A DNA stretch of 44,203 bases from Verrucomicrobiota bacterium (GTDB lineage: Bacteria; Verrucomicrobiota; Verrucomicrobiia; Opitutales; JABDGR01): contig JABDGR010000004.1 of NCBI GenBank assembly GCA_013285985.1, forward strand, positions 1-44,203, given 5' to 3'. The translations under genes were made by a program, and so were the position numbers. Shown here piece by piece: positions 1 through 7,950 of this stretch. The first letter of the stretch is position 1, and every line of letters begins with the position of its first letter. The notes beneath the pieces are model-generated. The model saw only the letters and a program-made list of their open reading frames with translations. It was not told the DNA's origin and made no database searches.

Positions 1-40
1 ACACCGTTGGCTAGGTTGGGAAGGTTTGATAGGTTGGGAA

Positions 41-361
41 GGTTGGCTGCGCATCGTCCGTGCGTTAGCCAACGCAGGCGAGCGCAGCACTAGATAGGCA
101 TCGTCGGAATGGGTTGGATAGGTTGGAGAGGAAAGAATGAGTTTCGGGTTTCGTGTTTCGGGTTTCGTGTTTACAGTTTTTGCGACTAGAAATAGGTGCC
201 AAGAACAACCACGGATGGCACGGAGGAAGCGGGTGAGAAGCCCCAGCGGCGGGCTGAGGGCAGCCCGCCCTACCCTTAAAACGCGTTCCAGGTGGGGCGC
301 GTTGCCCCCAACGCGCCGTCTGCAGTGATGGGACTCGCGCCAAGACGCGAAGGCGCAAAGG
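41..361. repeat. Intergenic repeat element, copy A
   Basis: This ~320 bp segment recurs at 878-1205 with high identity and few small indels. Each copy has, in order, a GGTTGGCTGCGCATCGTCCG start, a GTTTCGGG-type tract (about 138-172 here), a short variable stretch, and two perfect hairpins. The first hairpin (248-269) has arms GGCGGGCTG/CAGCCCGCC and loop AGGG. The second (296-317) has arms GGCGCGTTG/CAACGCGCC and loop CCCC. Short open frames inside it are shared by both copies only because the DNA is repeated, and I do not regard them as genes. It resembles REP/BIME-type intergenic elements; no transposase or clear terminal inverted repeat is visible. Confidence 0.8.
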
Positions 362-426
362 ACTGACCTCCCGAGCCTGTGGAAAGGCAGAAAAGACCCA
401 AGCGGAACTCCAATCCCGAGCCCTGC

Positions 427-624
427 TCAATTGTCGTCGCCTGAATCGCGATCATGACTGTCGTCATGCTCAATCACACGATTCACGGAATCGGCTGCTT
501 CAGACAATGAGTGCAGGCTAGGAGTGGACTTACTGCTGGCCGCCGCGCAGGCACCCCGCTTTGCGGCTGCACAAGCGCTGGCATGCACCGCCTTAACCGC
601 TGGAATAAGTAGAAGATGAATCAT
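427..624 (-). CDS. Small protein with acidic His/Asp-rich tail, unknown function
   Basis: A 65-aa product not recognised as a known family. The start is well supported: AGGAG lies 7 nt upstream of the ATG (complement of 632-636), and the AT-rich DNA further upstream holds TTGACA and TATAAT-like hexamers. The N-terminal ~25 residues are hydrophobic and Ala-rich with two Cys (about 18 and 26). The C-terminal ~15 residues are dominated by His, Asp and Ser (EHDDSHDRDSGDDN), a composition that could bind metal. It lies alone between two copies of the intergenic repeat. The ribosome binding site argues for a real gene; the odd composition and isolation argue for caution. Confidence 0.5.
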   Translation of the reverse strand: MIHLLLIPAVKAVHASACAAAKRGACAAASSKSTPSLHSLSEAADSVNRVIEHDDSHDRDSGDDN

Positions 625-631
625 GGCGTTT

Positions 632-706
632 CTCCTATGGTTTTTAGTGGTTGAGTGGGACAGTTATCCAATACACCATTATATCACTTTTGTCAAAGGG
701 ATTTTC
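632..706 (-). promoter_or_regulatory. Putative promoter and RBS of the 65-aa gene
   Basis: Read on the minus strand, TTGACA (696-691) is followed after 17 bp by TATTGG (673-668). A TATAAT hexamer (683-678) lies between them but is too close to TTGACA to pair with it. AGGAG at 636-632 is the ribosome binding site. The block is clearly more AT-rich than its surroundings. Which hexamers are used is uncertain. Confidence 0.4.
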
Positions 707-877
707 CATTTTTTACGATTTTCCGATTCATACGAACGTTTGTTTTATGTATATTCGGCTATAAACAAGCATTAGGCCATTCAAAGGATCCCTGAAGGCG
801 CGGGAGGCGGGCGATTTTGCCGGTGCGGGTGCTCATCCCGTCAGCTTAAAGCGAGGGAGCGCAAAGCGGTAGCAATA
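707..877. other. Non-coding stretch between repeat copies
   Basis: Together with the promoter block and repeat copy B this is part of a ~700 bp stretch (625-1320) without a convincing gene. The left part, to about 780, is AT-rich; the right part returns to the GC-rich composition of the repeats. I see no RNA gene or terminator in it. Confidence 0.5.
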
Positions 878-1205
878 GGTTGGCTGCGCATCGTCCGTGG
901 TTAGCCAACGCAGGCGAGCACGACACTTCGATAGGCATCGTCGGAATGGGTTGGGTAGGTTGGGGAGGAAAGAATGAGTTTCGGGTTTCGAGTTTCGGGT
1001 TTCGTGTTTACAGTTTTTGCGACTAGAAATAGGCGCCTAAAAGAGGAAAAGCCACGGACAACACGGAGGGAACAGATGAGAAACCCGAGCGGCGGGCTGA
1101 GGGCAGCCCGCCCTACCCTTAAAACGCGTTCCAGGTGGGGCGCGTTGCCCCCAACGCGCCGTTCTGCAGTGATGGGACTCGCGCCAAGACGCGAAGGCGC
1201 AAAGG
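878..1205. repeat. Intergenic repeat element, copy B
   Basis: Second copy of the element at 41-361, in the same orientation. Both hairpins are fully conserved: 1091-1112 (GGCGGGCTG/CAGCCCGCC) and 1139-1160 (GGCGCGTTG/CAACGCGCC). The differences between copies cluster in the linker near 1030-1085, which suggests selection or recent copying of the hairpin half. From 1206 to 1320 I see nothing beyond a weak AAAGGA upstream of the next gene. Confidence 0.8.
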
Positions 1206-1320
1206 GCCTCAGGAGGGCGAAGGGTAAAATGTAAAATCTGGCCCTTTTTCGGGCCCCATGTAATGTACCTGCTCTTTGCTTGCCTTAGTTTAGCCGACAC
1301 CTAAAGGATAAATAGCAGCC

Positions 1321-1656
1321 ATGGAAATCGTGGACAATAAACCCGTCTTAAAGCGCGATTCGTTAGCAGCGGTCGCTTTCTATCTCGGGGTTATCATCAT
1401 GATTTTTCCAACGGAAGCTGACTACCTTTATGTCTTTCATCGCGAGCAGGATTTCGTCAGGGCGACATTGTTCGCCATCGTCTGTTTTGCGATAGTGTTT
1501 ACCCCGTTTTTCCTGGCATGGCGCAGATGGCGACGCCAGCCAAACGTCTGGAAAAGTCGGGGCTATTTGATAGCCACGCTCATCATTCTCGTCCTTAACG
1601 TTCTGATGATTATCGTAATGTTTGCCGGTGCCTTGCAGCACAGAACGAACACTTAA
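1321..1656 (+). CDS. Small integral membrane protein, unknown function
   Basis: A 111-aa protein with three predicted transmembrane segments at about residues 14-30, 47-66 and 81-104, and a basic loop (WRRWRRQ) after the second, expected on the cytoplasmic side. No family is recognised. The ATG is preceded by AAAGGA about 10 nt upstream, a weak ribosome binding site. It is convergent with ahcY, and the two stop codons share one TTAA (1653-1656), so there is no room for a conventional terminator between them. The membrane topology is clear; function is unknown. Confidence 0.6.
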   Translation: MEIVDNKPVLKRDSLAAVAFYLGVIIMIFPTEADYLYVFHREQDFVRATLFAIVCFAIVFTPFFLAWRRWRRQPNVWKSRGYLIATLIILVLNVLMIIVMFAGALQHRTNT

Positions 1657-3074
1657 TACCGATAGTGCTCGGGCTTGTACGGCCCCTCGATGGGCACGCC
1701 AATATACTCCGCTTGATCCGGGCGGAGCTTGGTGAGCTTGACGCCGATTTTTTCGAGGTGGAGGCGGGCGACTTCCTCGTCCAATTTCTTGGGGAGAATA
1801 TAAACGCCGGGGGAATATTTGTCGCGGTTGGCCCAGAGGTCCATTTGCGCGAGGACCTGGTTCGAAAACGAATTCGACATCACGAACGACGGGTGGCCGG
1901 TGGCACAGCCGAGGTTGACGAGCCGGCCTTCCGCCAGCATGTAGAGCGAGCGGCCGCCGGGGACGTCGTAGCGGTCCACCTGGGGCTTCATATTGACCTT
2001 CTTCACGCCGGGGGCCGTGTTCAATTTGTCCACCTGGATTTCGTTGTCGAAGTGGCCGATGTTGCAGACGATGGCCTGGTCCTTCATCTTGAGCAGGTGC
2101 TCGACGGTGATGATGTCCTTGTTGCCGGTGCAGGTGACGTAGATGTCGGCGAGGCCGAGGGTGTCCTCCAGCGTGGTGACCTGGAAGCCGGCCATCGCGG
2201 CCTGGAGCGCGCAAATGGGGTCCACCTCGGTGACGAGGACGATGGCGCCGAGACCGCGGAGGGATTGGGCGGAGCCTTTGCCGACGTCGCCATAACCGCA
2301 GACGACGGCGGTCTTGCCGGCGATCATGACGTCCGTGGCGCGCTTGATGCCGTCCACGAGCGATTCGCGGCAGCCGTATAAATTGTCAAACTTGGACTTG
2401 GTGACCGAGTCGTTGACGTTGATGGCGGGGACGAGGAGCGCGCCCGTCTCAAAGCGCTGGTAAAGGCGGTGCACGCCGGTGGTGGTTTCCTCGGAGACGC
2501 CCTTCCAATCCGGCACGATTTTGTGCCAGTGGCCGGGGTGCTCGCGGTGGATTTTTTTGAGGAGGTCCTTGATGACCTTTTCCTCGTGGCTGCCGGAGGC
2601 GGAGTTGACCCAGTCGCTGCCGTTTTCGAGTTCAAAGCCTTTGTGGATTAAAAGCGTGGCGTCGCCGCCGTCGTCCACGATGAGTTGCGGGCCAGAGCCG
2701 TTGGGCCACGTCAACATGCGCCAGGTGCATTCCCAGTATTCCTCCAGCGTCTCGCCCTTCCAGGCGAAGACGGGCGTGCCACCCTTGGCGATGGCGGCGG
2801 CGGCGTCATCCTGCGTGGAGAAAATGTTGCAGGAGGCCCAGCGCACGTCCGCGCCGAGGGCGTTGAGCGTCTCGATGAGGACGGCCGTCTCGGTCGTCAT
2901 ATGGAGCGAGCCGGAAACGCGGACGCCCTTGAGCGGCTTGGTCTTCGCGTATTTGGCGCGGATGGAGAGCAGACCGGGCATTTCGTGCTCGGCCATGCCG
3001 ATGCGCTTGCGGCCGAGTTCGGCGAGGGAGAGGTCGGCGACTTTGTAGTCGGGAGCGGTGGTAGTGGTGCTCAT
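1653..3074 (-). CDS. ahcY: Adenosylhomocysteinase
   Basis: A 473-aa cytosolic enzyme that hydrolyses S-adenosylhomocysteine to adenosine and homocysteine, removing the product inhibitor of methyltransferases. The substrate domain shows [12 protein letters not shown] (His at about 58) and the TKSKFDN segment (about 225-231). The NAD-binding Rossmann motif [13 protein letters not shown] lies at about 257-269. The C-terminus KPEHYRY matches the family's conserved Lys-Tyr tail. Length fits the longer bacterial form that carries an extra segment around residues 150-190. It lies downstream of metK on the same strand, separated by 132 bp of repeat DNA, so the methyl-cycle genes may be co-transcribed. 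Family assignment is near certain. Confidence 0.97.
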   Translation of the reverse strand: MSTTTTAPDYKVADLSLAELGRKRIGMAEHEMPGLLSIRAKYAKTKPLKGVRVSGSLHMTTETAVLIETLNALGADVRWASCNIFSTQDDAAAAIAKGGTPVFAWKGETLEEYWECTWRMLTWPNGSGPQLIVDDGGDATLLIHKGFELENGSDWVNSASGSHEEKVIKDLLKKIHREHPGHWHKIVPDWKGVSEETTTGVHRLYQRFETGALLVPAINVNDSVTKSKFDNLYGCRESLVDGIKRATDVMIAGKTAVVCGYGDVGKGSAQSLRGLGAIVLVTEVDPICALQAAMAGFQVTTLEDTLGLADIYVTCTGNKDIITVEHLLKMKDQAIVCNIGHFDNEIQVDKLNTAPGVKKVNMKPQVDRYDVPGGRSLYMLAEGRLVNLGCATGHPSFVMSNSFSNQVLAQMDLWANRDKYSPGVYILPKKLDEEVARLHLEKIGVKLTKLRPDQAEYIGVPIEGPYKPEHYRY

Positions 3075-3086
3075 GGGAATTGAAAA

Positions 3087-3206
3087 GTTTCGGGTTGCGA
3101 GTTTCGGGTTTCGGGTTGGAATGGCGGACTGGGAGTTTCAGGGTTCGAGTTTGAAGTTTCGGGTTTTGTCTTGGATAACTCGAAACGCGAAACCCGAAAC
3201 GCGAAA
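3087..3206. repeat. GTTTCGGG-type inverted repeat between metK and ahcY
   Basis: The metK-ahcY spacer consists largely of degenerate GTTTCGGGTTTCG units. The left part (3087-3118) reads GTTTCGGG on the plus strand; the right part (3179-3206) reads CGAAACGCGAAACCC, the reverse complement of the same unit. The two could pair as an imperfect long hairpin in a metK-ahcY transcript. The same unit occurs in the repeats at 138-172 and 975-1010. Confidence 0.7.
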
Positions 3207-4376
3207 CTATTTTACGGCTTTGAGGAGGGCGTCCACCTTGTCGGTGTCTTCCCAGGAAAGGCCGGTTTTGCCGAAGTGGCCGTAGTTGGTGGTGCTGCGG
3301 TAAATCGGGCGCAAAAGGTCGAGCTGGCGGACGATGTCCGCGGGCTTGAAGGAGAAGACCGCGTTGATGGCGGCGATGATGCGGCGCTCGGCGATGGCGT
3401 TGGTGCCAAAGGTGTCCACATGGATGCTCGTCGGGCGCGGGTGGCCGATGGCATAGGCGATTTGCAGCTCACACTTTTTGGCGAGGCGCGCGGCGACGAC
3501 GTTTTTCGCGACCCAGCGGCACATATACGCGGCGGAGCGATCCACCTTCGAGGGGTCCTTGCCGGAGAAGGCGCCGCCACCGTGGCGGGCCCAGCCGCCG
3601 TAGCTGTCCACAATGATTTTGCGGCCGGTGAGGCCGGAGTCGCCCTGCGGGCCGCCGACGACGAACTTGCCGGTGGGGTTGATGAGGAACTCGGTGCGCT
3701 TGGTGAGCAGGCGGGACGGGAGAACTTTTTTAATGACCTGCTCGATGCAGAATTTTTCGATGGTGCGGTGCGCGGCGCTCGCGGCGTGCTGGGTGGAGAT
3801 GACGACGCTGCGGATGGCGACGGGCTTGAAATTCACGTATTCGACGGCGACCTGGGATTTGCAATCGGGGCGGAGCCAGGGCGCGAGGTTCGTGCGCTTG
3901 CGGATGCGCGTCAGCTCGCGGTTGAGGCGGTGGGCGAACATCACCGGCGCGGGCATGAGCTCGCGAGTGTCGTCGCACGCGTAGCCAAACATGATGCCCT
4001 GGTCGCCGGCGCCTTGTTCGGCGGTTTTCTTGCCCTTGGCCTTGCGGGCGTCCACGCCCTGGGCGATGTCGGGCGACTGGCGGGTGAGCGCGTTGGTGAT
4101 AAAGACCTGGTCGGCGTGGAAAACGTCGTCGGCATTGACGTAGCCGATGTCGCGAATGGCGTCGCGGACGATGCGCTCGTAATTGAGGCGGGCCTTGGTG
4201 GTGATTTCGCCGGCGATGAAGACGCAGTTGCTCTTGACGAGGGTTTCGCAGGCGACGCGGCTGCGCGGGTCCTGTTCGAGGCAGGCGTCAAGGACGCTGT
4301 CGGAAATGAAGTCGGCGACCTTGTCCGGATGGCCTTCGCCGACGGACTCGGAAGAGAAGATGAAGCGGTCTGGCAT
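3207..4376 (-). CDS. metK: S-adenosylmethionine synthase
   Basis: A 389-aa enzyme that makes S-adenosylmethionine from methionine and ATP, normally as a cytosolic tetramer. Signature motifs are present: [12 protein letters not shown] near the N-terminus (ATP site His), [12 protein letters not shown] in the middle, and [19 protein letters not shown], the P-loop-like segment, in the C-terminal half. Length is typical. The ATG has no strong Shine-Dalgarno; the only purine-rich stretch upstream (UAGGGUG) is in the loop of a hairpin 5 nt before the start. With ahcY downstream it forms a methyl-cycle pair. Near certain. Confidence 0.97.
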   Translation of the reverse strand: MPDRFIFSSESVGEGHPDKVADFISDSVLDACLEQDPRSRVACETLVKSNCVFIAGEITTKARLNYERIVRDAIRDIGYVNADDVFHADQVFITNALTRQSPDIAQGVDARKAKGKKTAEQGAGDQGIMFGYACDDTRELMPAPVMFAHRLNRELTRIRKRTNLAPWLRPDCKSQVAVEYVNFKPVAIRSVVISTQHAASAAHRTIEKFCIEQVIKKVLPSRLLTKRTEFLINPTGKFVVGGPQGDSGLTGRKIIVDSYGGWARHGGGAFSGKDPSKVDRSAAYMCRWVAKNVVAARLAKKCELQIAYAIGHPRPTSIHVDTFGTNAIAERRIIAAINAVFSFKPADIVRQLDLLRPIYRSTTNYGHFGKTGLSWEDTDKVDALLKAVK

Positions 4377-4381
4377 AAGAA

Positions 4382-4454
4382 GCGGGCACCCTACCCGCCT
4401 CTTGAGTCACTTGCAAGCATATATCAACGCATCTGGATGGGTTGATGCGTCAGC
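4382..4454 (-). promoter_or_regulatory. Two hairpins in the metK leader
   Basis: On the minus strand a 7-bp stem GACGCAT/ATGCGTT-type (plus-strand arms ACGCATC and GATGCGT, about 4427-4450) precedes a second hairpin at 4398-4382 with arms GCGGG/CCCGC and a 7-nt loop UAGGGUG. The second ends 5 nt before the metK ATG and holds the only purine-rich stretch near the start, so it could control translation. It does not match the SAM-I, SAM-II or SAH riboswitch consensus as I know them. Structure is visible; regulation is inference. Confidence 0.3.
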
Positions 4455-4469
4455 GCCCATCTCCGCCAG

Positions 4470-4490
4470 GGGGAGGGGGGTCCCCTCCCC
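4470..4490. terminator. Strong GC hairpin after htrA
   Basis: A perfect 9-bp stem GGGGAGGGG/CCCCTCCCC with a 3-nt loop begins immediately after the htrA stop codon. On the htrA strand it lacks a following U-run; on the plus strand it is followed by TTATTTT, but no plus-strand gene ends here. It probably marks the 3' end of the htrA transcript by structure. Confidence 0.45.
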
Positions 4491-6215
4491 TTATTTTCCA
4501 GCCGGGAGAGTCTCCGTCACATAAGCCGGCGCGAGCGAGCCGCCGTTGGTGTCCGTGCGATAGACGTAGAATTGATTGACGGCGCCGGGCTTGAGGAGGG
4601 CGCGTAGTTGCTCCAGCGACGTCACGGGCTTTTGATTGACCTCCGTAATGACGACGGTGCGGTTGCCGAATTCATAAAAATAAGGCGAATTGCGCGCGAC
4701 GTCGGTAATGACGAGGCCGCCGCCAACTTTATCCTTGTCGGGCAAGCTCATCTGCTTGCGCAGGTCTTCCGTCAGGGGAATCAGGGAAACACCTTCGAGG
4801 ATTTCGTTGACGTTGCGCGGCGCCGGGACGGCGGTGGGTGCGGGCACGGGCGGCGGCTCCGGAGTATACCGGGGCGTGGCCGAATTGTCGGCGGGTACCG
4901 GGATGGTGGCGGGGATGGCTGGTTCTGAACCAAATAATTCTTCGTGGTCAGCCAGGCGGACTTTGAAAACTTTGGGTTCGCCGTCGCGCAAGACCGTCAA
5001 ATTGATGGTTGAGCCCGGGTTGGACAAAGCGACCAGGTAGTGCAACTTGGAAGGCGAGTCCACTTCGTCGTCGTTAATCTTGACGATGACGTCGCCGTGT
5101 TTGAGGCCGGAACTGGCGGCCGGGCCATTGGCCGGGCTGAAGTCCGTAATCAGCGCGCCGTGCGTACCCGGCAGGCCCATGACTTGGGCGATGTCGCTCG
5201 TAATTTCCTGGGACTGGACACCCAGGGCGCCGCGGCGGACTTTGCCGTCCTTGATGAGGTCGTCGGAAACTTTGCGCACCATTGAGGATGGAATGGCAAA
5301 ACCAATGCCGATGCTGCCGCCGTCGGAGGAGTTGGAAACGATGGCGGTGTTGAGGCCGACCAGCCGACCGTACACATCCACCAGCGGGCCGCCGGAATTA
5401 CCCGGGTTGATGGCGGCGTCGGTCTGGATAAAGTCTTCATCGCCAGCGCCGGGATCCTGCGTGTCGCCAATCAAATCGAGTTCGCTGCGGCCGGTGGCAG
5501 AAACAATGCCGTGCGTGACGGTCAGGCCGACGTCCATGGGGTTGCCCACGGCGAAGACGATGTCACCGACTTTGATTTTTTCGCTGTCGGCCATTTTGAT
5601 GACCGGCAAATTTTTGGCGTTAATTTTGATGAGGGCGAGGTCGGTCAGCTTGTCGCTGCCGATGAGCTTGCCCTCGAATTCGCGGCCGTCCGGCAATTTG
5701 ACCAGGAAGCCGTCCGCCGGCTGGTCCGTGCGGTCGTCGGTGATGACGTGGTGGTTGGTGACGATATAACCGTCGGAAGAAATGATGCAGCCGGAACCGA
5801 CCCCCATGACGATGTATTTGTTGGACTGGGCATCCGTCCAGGTCAGGTCGGGCGGGATATTTTGCGGAGGGGTATTGTAGTAGCCGCGGTTGCGACCCCG
5901 GAATGGGCGCGCGGGGGAATTGGCCACCGGCACAATCTTGCGGGAGGGGTTGATGCAGACCACCCCGGGCGTGACGGTGCCAAGCATGTCCGCATAACTC
6001 GCGATTGGCGCGTGGTTGGAACGGTCCAGCGGCGTTTCATCGAAATAATAATGGATGGGGCCGGACGCCGGGGAAACTTGCAGTGCCGGGTTTACGTCGG
6101 GCTTGGTGGTGGCGGCCGAATCTTCGGCGGAGGCTGGTGCGGCGATGGACCAGACAAAGACGGCCAGCCCGGCCAGCACAGCCGTAATTTTCGGGGCAGG
6201 ATGTGCGTGTTTCAT
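4491..6215 (-). CDS. htrA: Periplasmic HtrA/DegP-type serine protease with two PDZ domains
   Basis: A 574-aa envelope quality-control protease. A Sec signal peptide (about 1-30, ending APASA) directs it to the periplasm. The trypsin-like domain has the full triad: His156 in TNHHV, Asp192 in LTDLAL, Ser274 in GNSGGPL. PDZ1 lies at about 325-425 (GALGVQSQEI onward); a Pro-rich linker of about 40 residues follows; PDZ2 covers about 475-560. The spacer upstream to the stop of znuB is 57 bp, and a strong hairpin follows the stop. Length is somewhat above the usual DegP (~450-480) because of an N-terminal extension and the Pro-rich linker. Function is secure; its substrates are unknown. Confidence 0.93.
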   Translation of the reverse strand: MKHAHPAPKITAVLAGLAVFVWSIAAPASAEDSAATTKPDVNPALQVSPASGPIHYYFDETPLDRSNHAPIASYADMLGTVTPGVVCINPSRKIVPVANSPARPFRGRNRGYYNTPPQNIPPDLTWTDAQSNKYIVMGVGSGCIISSDGYIVTNHHVITDDRTDQPADGFLVKLPDGREFEGKLIGSDKLTDLALIKINAKNLPVIKMADSEKIKVGDIVFAVGNPMDVGLTVTHGIVSATGRSELDLIGDTQDPGAGDEDFIQTDAAINPGNSGGPLVDVYGRLVGLNTAIVSNSSDGGSIGIGFAIPSSMVRKVSDDLIKDGKVRRGALGVQSQEITSDIAQVMGLPGTHGALITDFSPANGPAASSGLKHGDVIVKINDDEVDSPSKLHYLVALSNPGSTINLTVLRDGEPKVFKVRLADHEELFGSEPAIPATIPVPADNSATPRYTPEPPPVPAPTAVPAPRNVNEILEGVSLIPLTEDLRKQMSLPDKDKVGGGLVITDVARNSPYFYEFGNRTVVITEVNQKPVTSLEQLRALLKPGAVNQFYVYRTDTNGGSLAPAYVTETLPAGK

Positions 6216-6272
6216 GGGTAATTTATACCTTACGAACCCAAATAACGCCAGATTGTTCCGGCAAAAAATTTG

Positions 6273-7154
6273 TCAAGTCTCGGTGGCTTCCGCAACCGCC
6301 GAAGAACCCGCCCGGCGGGGATGAATGACAAAGGCGAGGGCGTAAAATGCCGCCGCCCACAAGACGATGGTCGCGCCTGTGGGCGTATCCCAATAAAAAG
6401 AAGAAATGAGCCCTCCGACACCGGCGGTGAGGGCGATGCTCGCGGCCCAAACAAGATACTGGCGGGTGTCGCGCGCCAGCATGCGCGCCGCAGCCGCGGG
6501 CAGAACCAGAAAGGCGTTTATCAACAACAGGCCAATCCAGGGAATGACCATGGTCACCGCAACCGCGACCAGCAAGGCGAACCCCGTTTGCACCCAAGCC
6601 ACGCGCACGCCGCGGCTGCCGGCGAGGGATGCGTTCAAACCCGTCAAGGCGAGGGCATTGAACCAACGCCAGGCCAGCGCGATGGCCACCATTAACACCA
6701 CGGCCAGCCCGGCCAGGCCGTGACCGGTGATGCCCAGCACGTCACCGATGAGGTAGGTGACGAGGCGGTTAGACTGCCCGCTGCGGGAAAGCAGCATGAT
6801 GCCTAGAGCAACGGAAAAAGCCATGAACACGCCGAGCACGGTGTCGGCCGCGGCGCGGGAACGGCGCTGCACCCATGTCATCAGCAACGCGATGGCCACG
6901 GCCCAAGCGAGCATCGCCCACCACGGCTCGGCCAGGCGAGCCACCACGCCGATGCCCAGTCCGGCCAGCGCCGCATGGCCCAAAGTGTCGGAAAAAAATA
7001 CCAGGCGTAATCCGACTACCTGGGTGCCGATGAGCGCGAACAACGGCGCCGCCAGAAAAACCGCGAGCAGCGCCAGGCGCATGTAACCATAATGCGCCCA
7101 GTCCCAAGGCAGCGCGCCAATCAAACTATGCCAAAATTCGGAGAGAAAATGCAT
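6273..7154 (-). CDS. znuB: Metal (zinc-type) ABC transporter permease
   Basis: A 293-aa integral membrane protein of the ZnuB/MntB/TroC permease family, with about eight hydrophobic segments. Family features include the FFSDTLGHAALAGLG segment near residue 55 and the PWIGLLLINAFLVLPAAAARML segment near residue 190. It forms the inner-membrane channel for the ATPase and binding protein encoded immediately upstream. The gap to znuC is only 7 bp, so translation is probably coupled. Metal specificity (Zn or Mn) cannot be read from the permease alone. Confidence 0.9.
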   Translation of the reverse strand: MHFLSEFWHSLIGALPWDWAHYGYMRLALLAVFLAAPLFALIGTQVVGLRLVFFSDTLGHAALAGLGIGVVARLAEPWWAMLAWAVAIALLMTWVQRRSRAAADTVLGVFMAFSVALGIMLLSRSGQSNRLVTYLIGDVLGITGHGLAGLAVVLMVAIALAWRWFNALALTGLNASLAGSRGVRVAWVQTGFALLVAVAVTMVIPWIGLLLINAFLVLPAAAARMLARDTRQYLVWAASIALTAGVGGLISSFYWDTPTGATIVLWAAAFYALAFVIHPRRAGSSAVAEATET

Positions 7155-7161
7155 AAGGAAA

Positions 7162-7950
7162 TCAGTGTGCGCCGATTTTTTTCAGCACTTCAGCCGGCGG
7201 GCCGGCGGCCAGCAGCCGGCGGTCGAGGAAAAATACCCGGTCGGCAACCCGGGCCACGGCGGCCAGATCGTGGGAGACGAGCACCACCGCCATGTCGAAG
7301 CGTCCGCGCAAGCGCGCCACCAATTCGTAAAAACGCGCCAACCCGGCAGCGTCCAGGCCTTGTTGTGGTTCGTCGAGCAGCAGCAAATCCGGCGAGGGGG
7401 AGAGGGAGAGCGCGAGCAAAACACGCTGCAATTCCCCACCAGACAAATCACCGAGGCGGCGATTGAGCAGATGGGCGGCGTCCACTTCCGCCAGCGAGGT
7501 GTCGGCCGCGGCGCGAACAGTGTCCGACAATCCGAGAAATGCCGGCTGCCTCCCCGCCGTCAAGGCGAAGAGGTCGGCGACGGTCAAAGGTGCGGCCCGG
7601 TCAAATCCGAGGCGCTGGGGGACGTAGCCGATGACCAGGCGGCGGCGGGTGGGATGGCCGGGGCCGCCATGAAATTGGCAACTGCCGGAAATGGGCACTT
7701 CGCCCAGCAGTGCGCGCAAAAGCGTGGTCTTGCCCGCACCGTTCGGGCCGACCAGCGCGGTGATTTCTCCGCAGCGCAAATCGAAGCTGAGGTCTTCCAG
7801 CACAATCTGCCCGCTCAGTTGCACACCCAAATTACGTACGTGGGTCAAACACGCCCCGCACGGCGCATGGGGCGCTTCGACATTCACCAGCGTATCATTA
7901 GGGACGATCACGAAATTAATGGGCAGCGGTAGTCCGGGCGGAGTAATCAT
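7162..7950 (-). CDS. znuC: Metal (zinc-type) ABC transporter ATP-binding protein
   Basis: A 262-aa cytoplasmic ATPase from the ATG at 7950; the open frame runs upstream to 8031 inside znuA, without homology. It has Walker A GPNGAGKTT, signature LSGGELQRV, Walker B LLLLDEPQQGLD and the H-loop in VLVSHDLAA. The gene overlaps the end of znuA by about 35 bp and precedes znuB by 7 bp. A later GTG start just after the znuA stop is possible, since no clear ribosome binding site marks either. The N-terminal ~30 residues (PHAPCGAC region) precede the ABC core and are of unknown role. Confidence 0.9.
   Translation of the reverse strand: MITPPGLPLPINFVIVPNDTLVNVEAPHAPCGACLTHVRNLGVQLSGQIVLEDLSFDLRCGEITALVGPNGAGKTTLLRALLGEVPISGSCQFHGGPGHPTRRRLVIGYVPQRLGFDRAAPLTVADLFALTAGRQPAFLGLSDTVRAAADTSLAEVDAAHLLNRRLGDLSGGELQRVLLALSLSPSPDLLLLDEPQQGLDAAGLARFYELVARLRGRFDMAVVLVSHDLAAVARVADRVFFLDRRLLAAGPPAEVLKKIGAH

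Noticed and set aside
137-328. Open frame beginning MSFGFRVSGF, repeated at 974-1234
   Set aside because: Both arise from the duplicated GTTTCGGG repeat DNA; no ribosome binding site and no protein-like composition.
1-1320. CRISPR array from repeated GTTTCGGG units
   Set aside because: Units are degenerate, unevenly spaced and lack unique spacers of constant length; no cas genes are in the window.
3171-4445. 424-codon open frame antisense to metK
   Set aside because: A shadow of the GC-rich codon pattern of metK; the metK motifs on the other strand are unambiguous. The same applies to long frames antisense to the CrtI-like gene, the LacI-like kinase and ahcY.
3075-4490. SAM or SAH riboswitch at metK/ahcY
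   Set aside because: Hairpins exist, but I could not match the conserved cores of SAM-I, SAM-II or SAH riboswitches; kept only as a structured leader.
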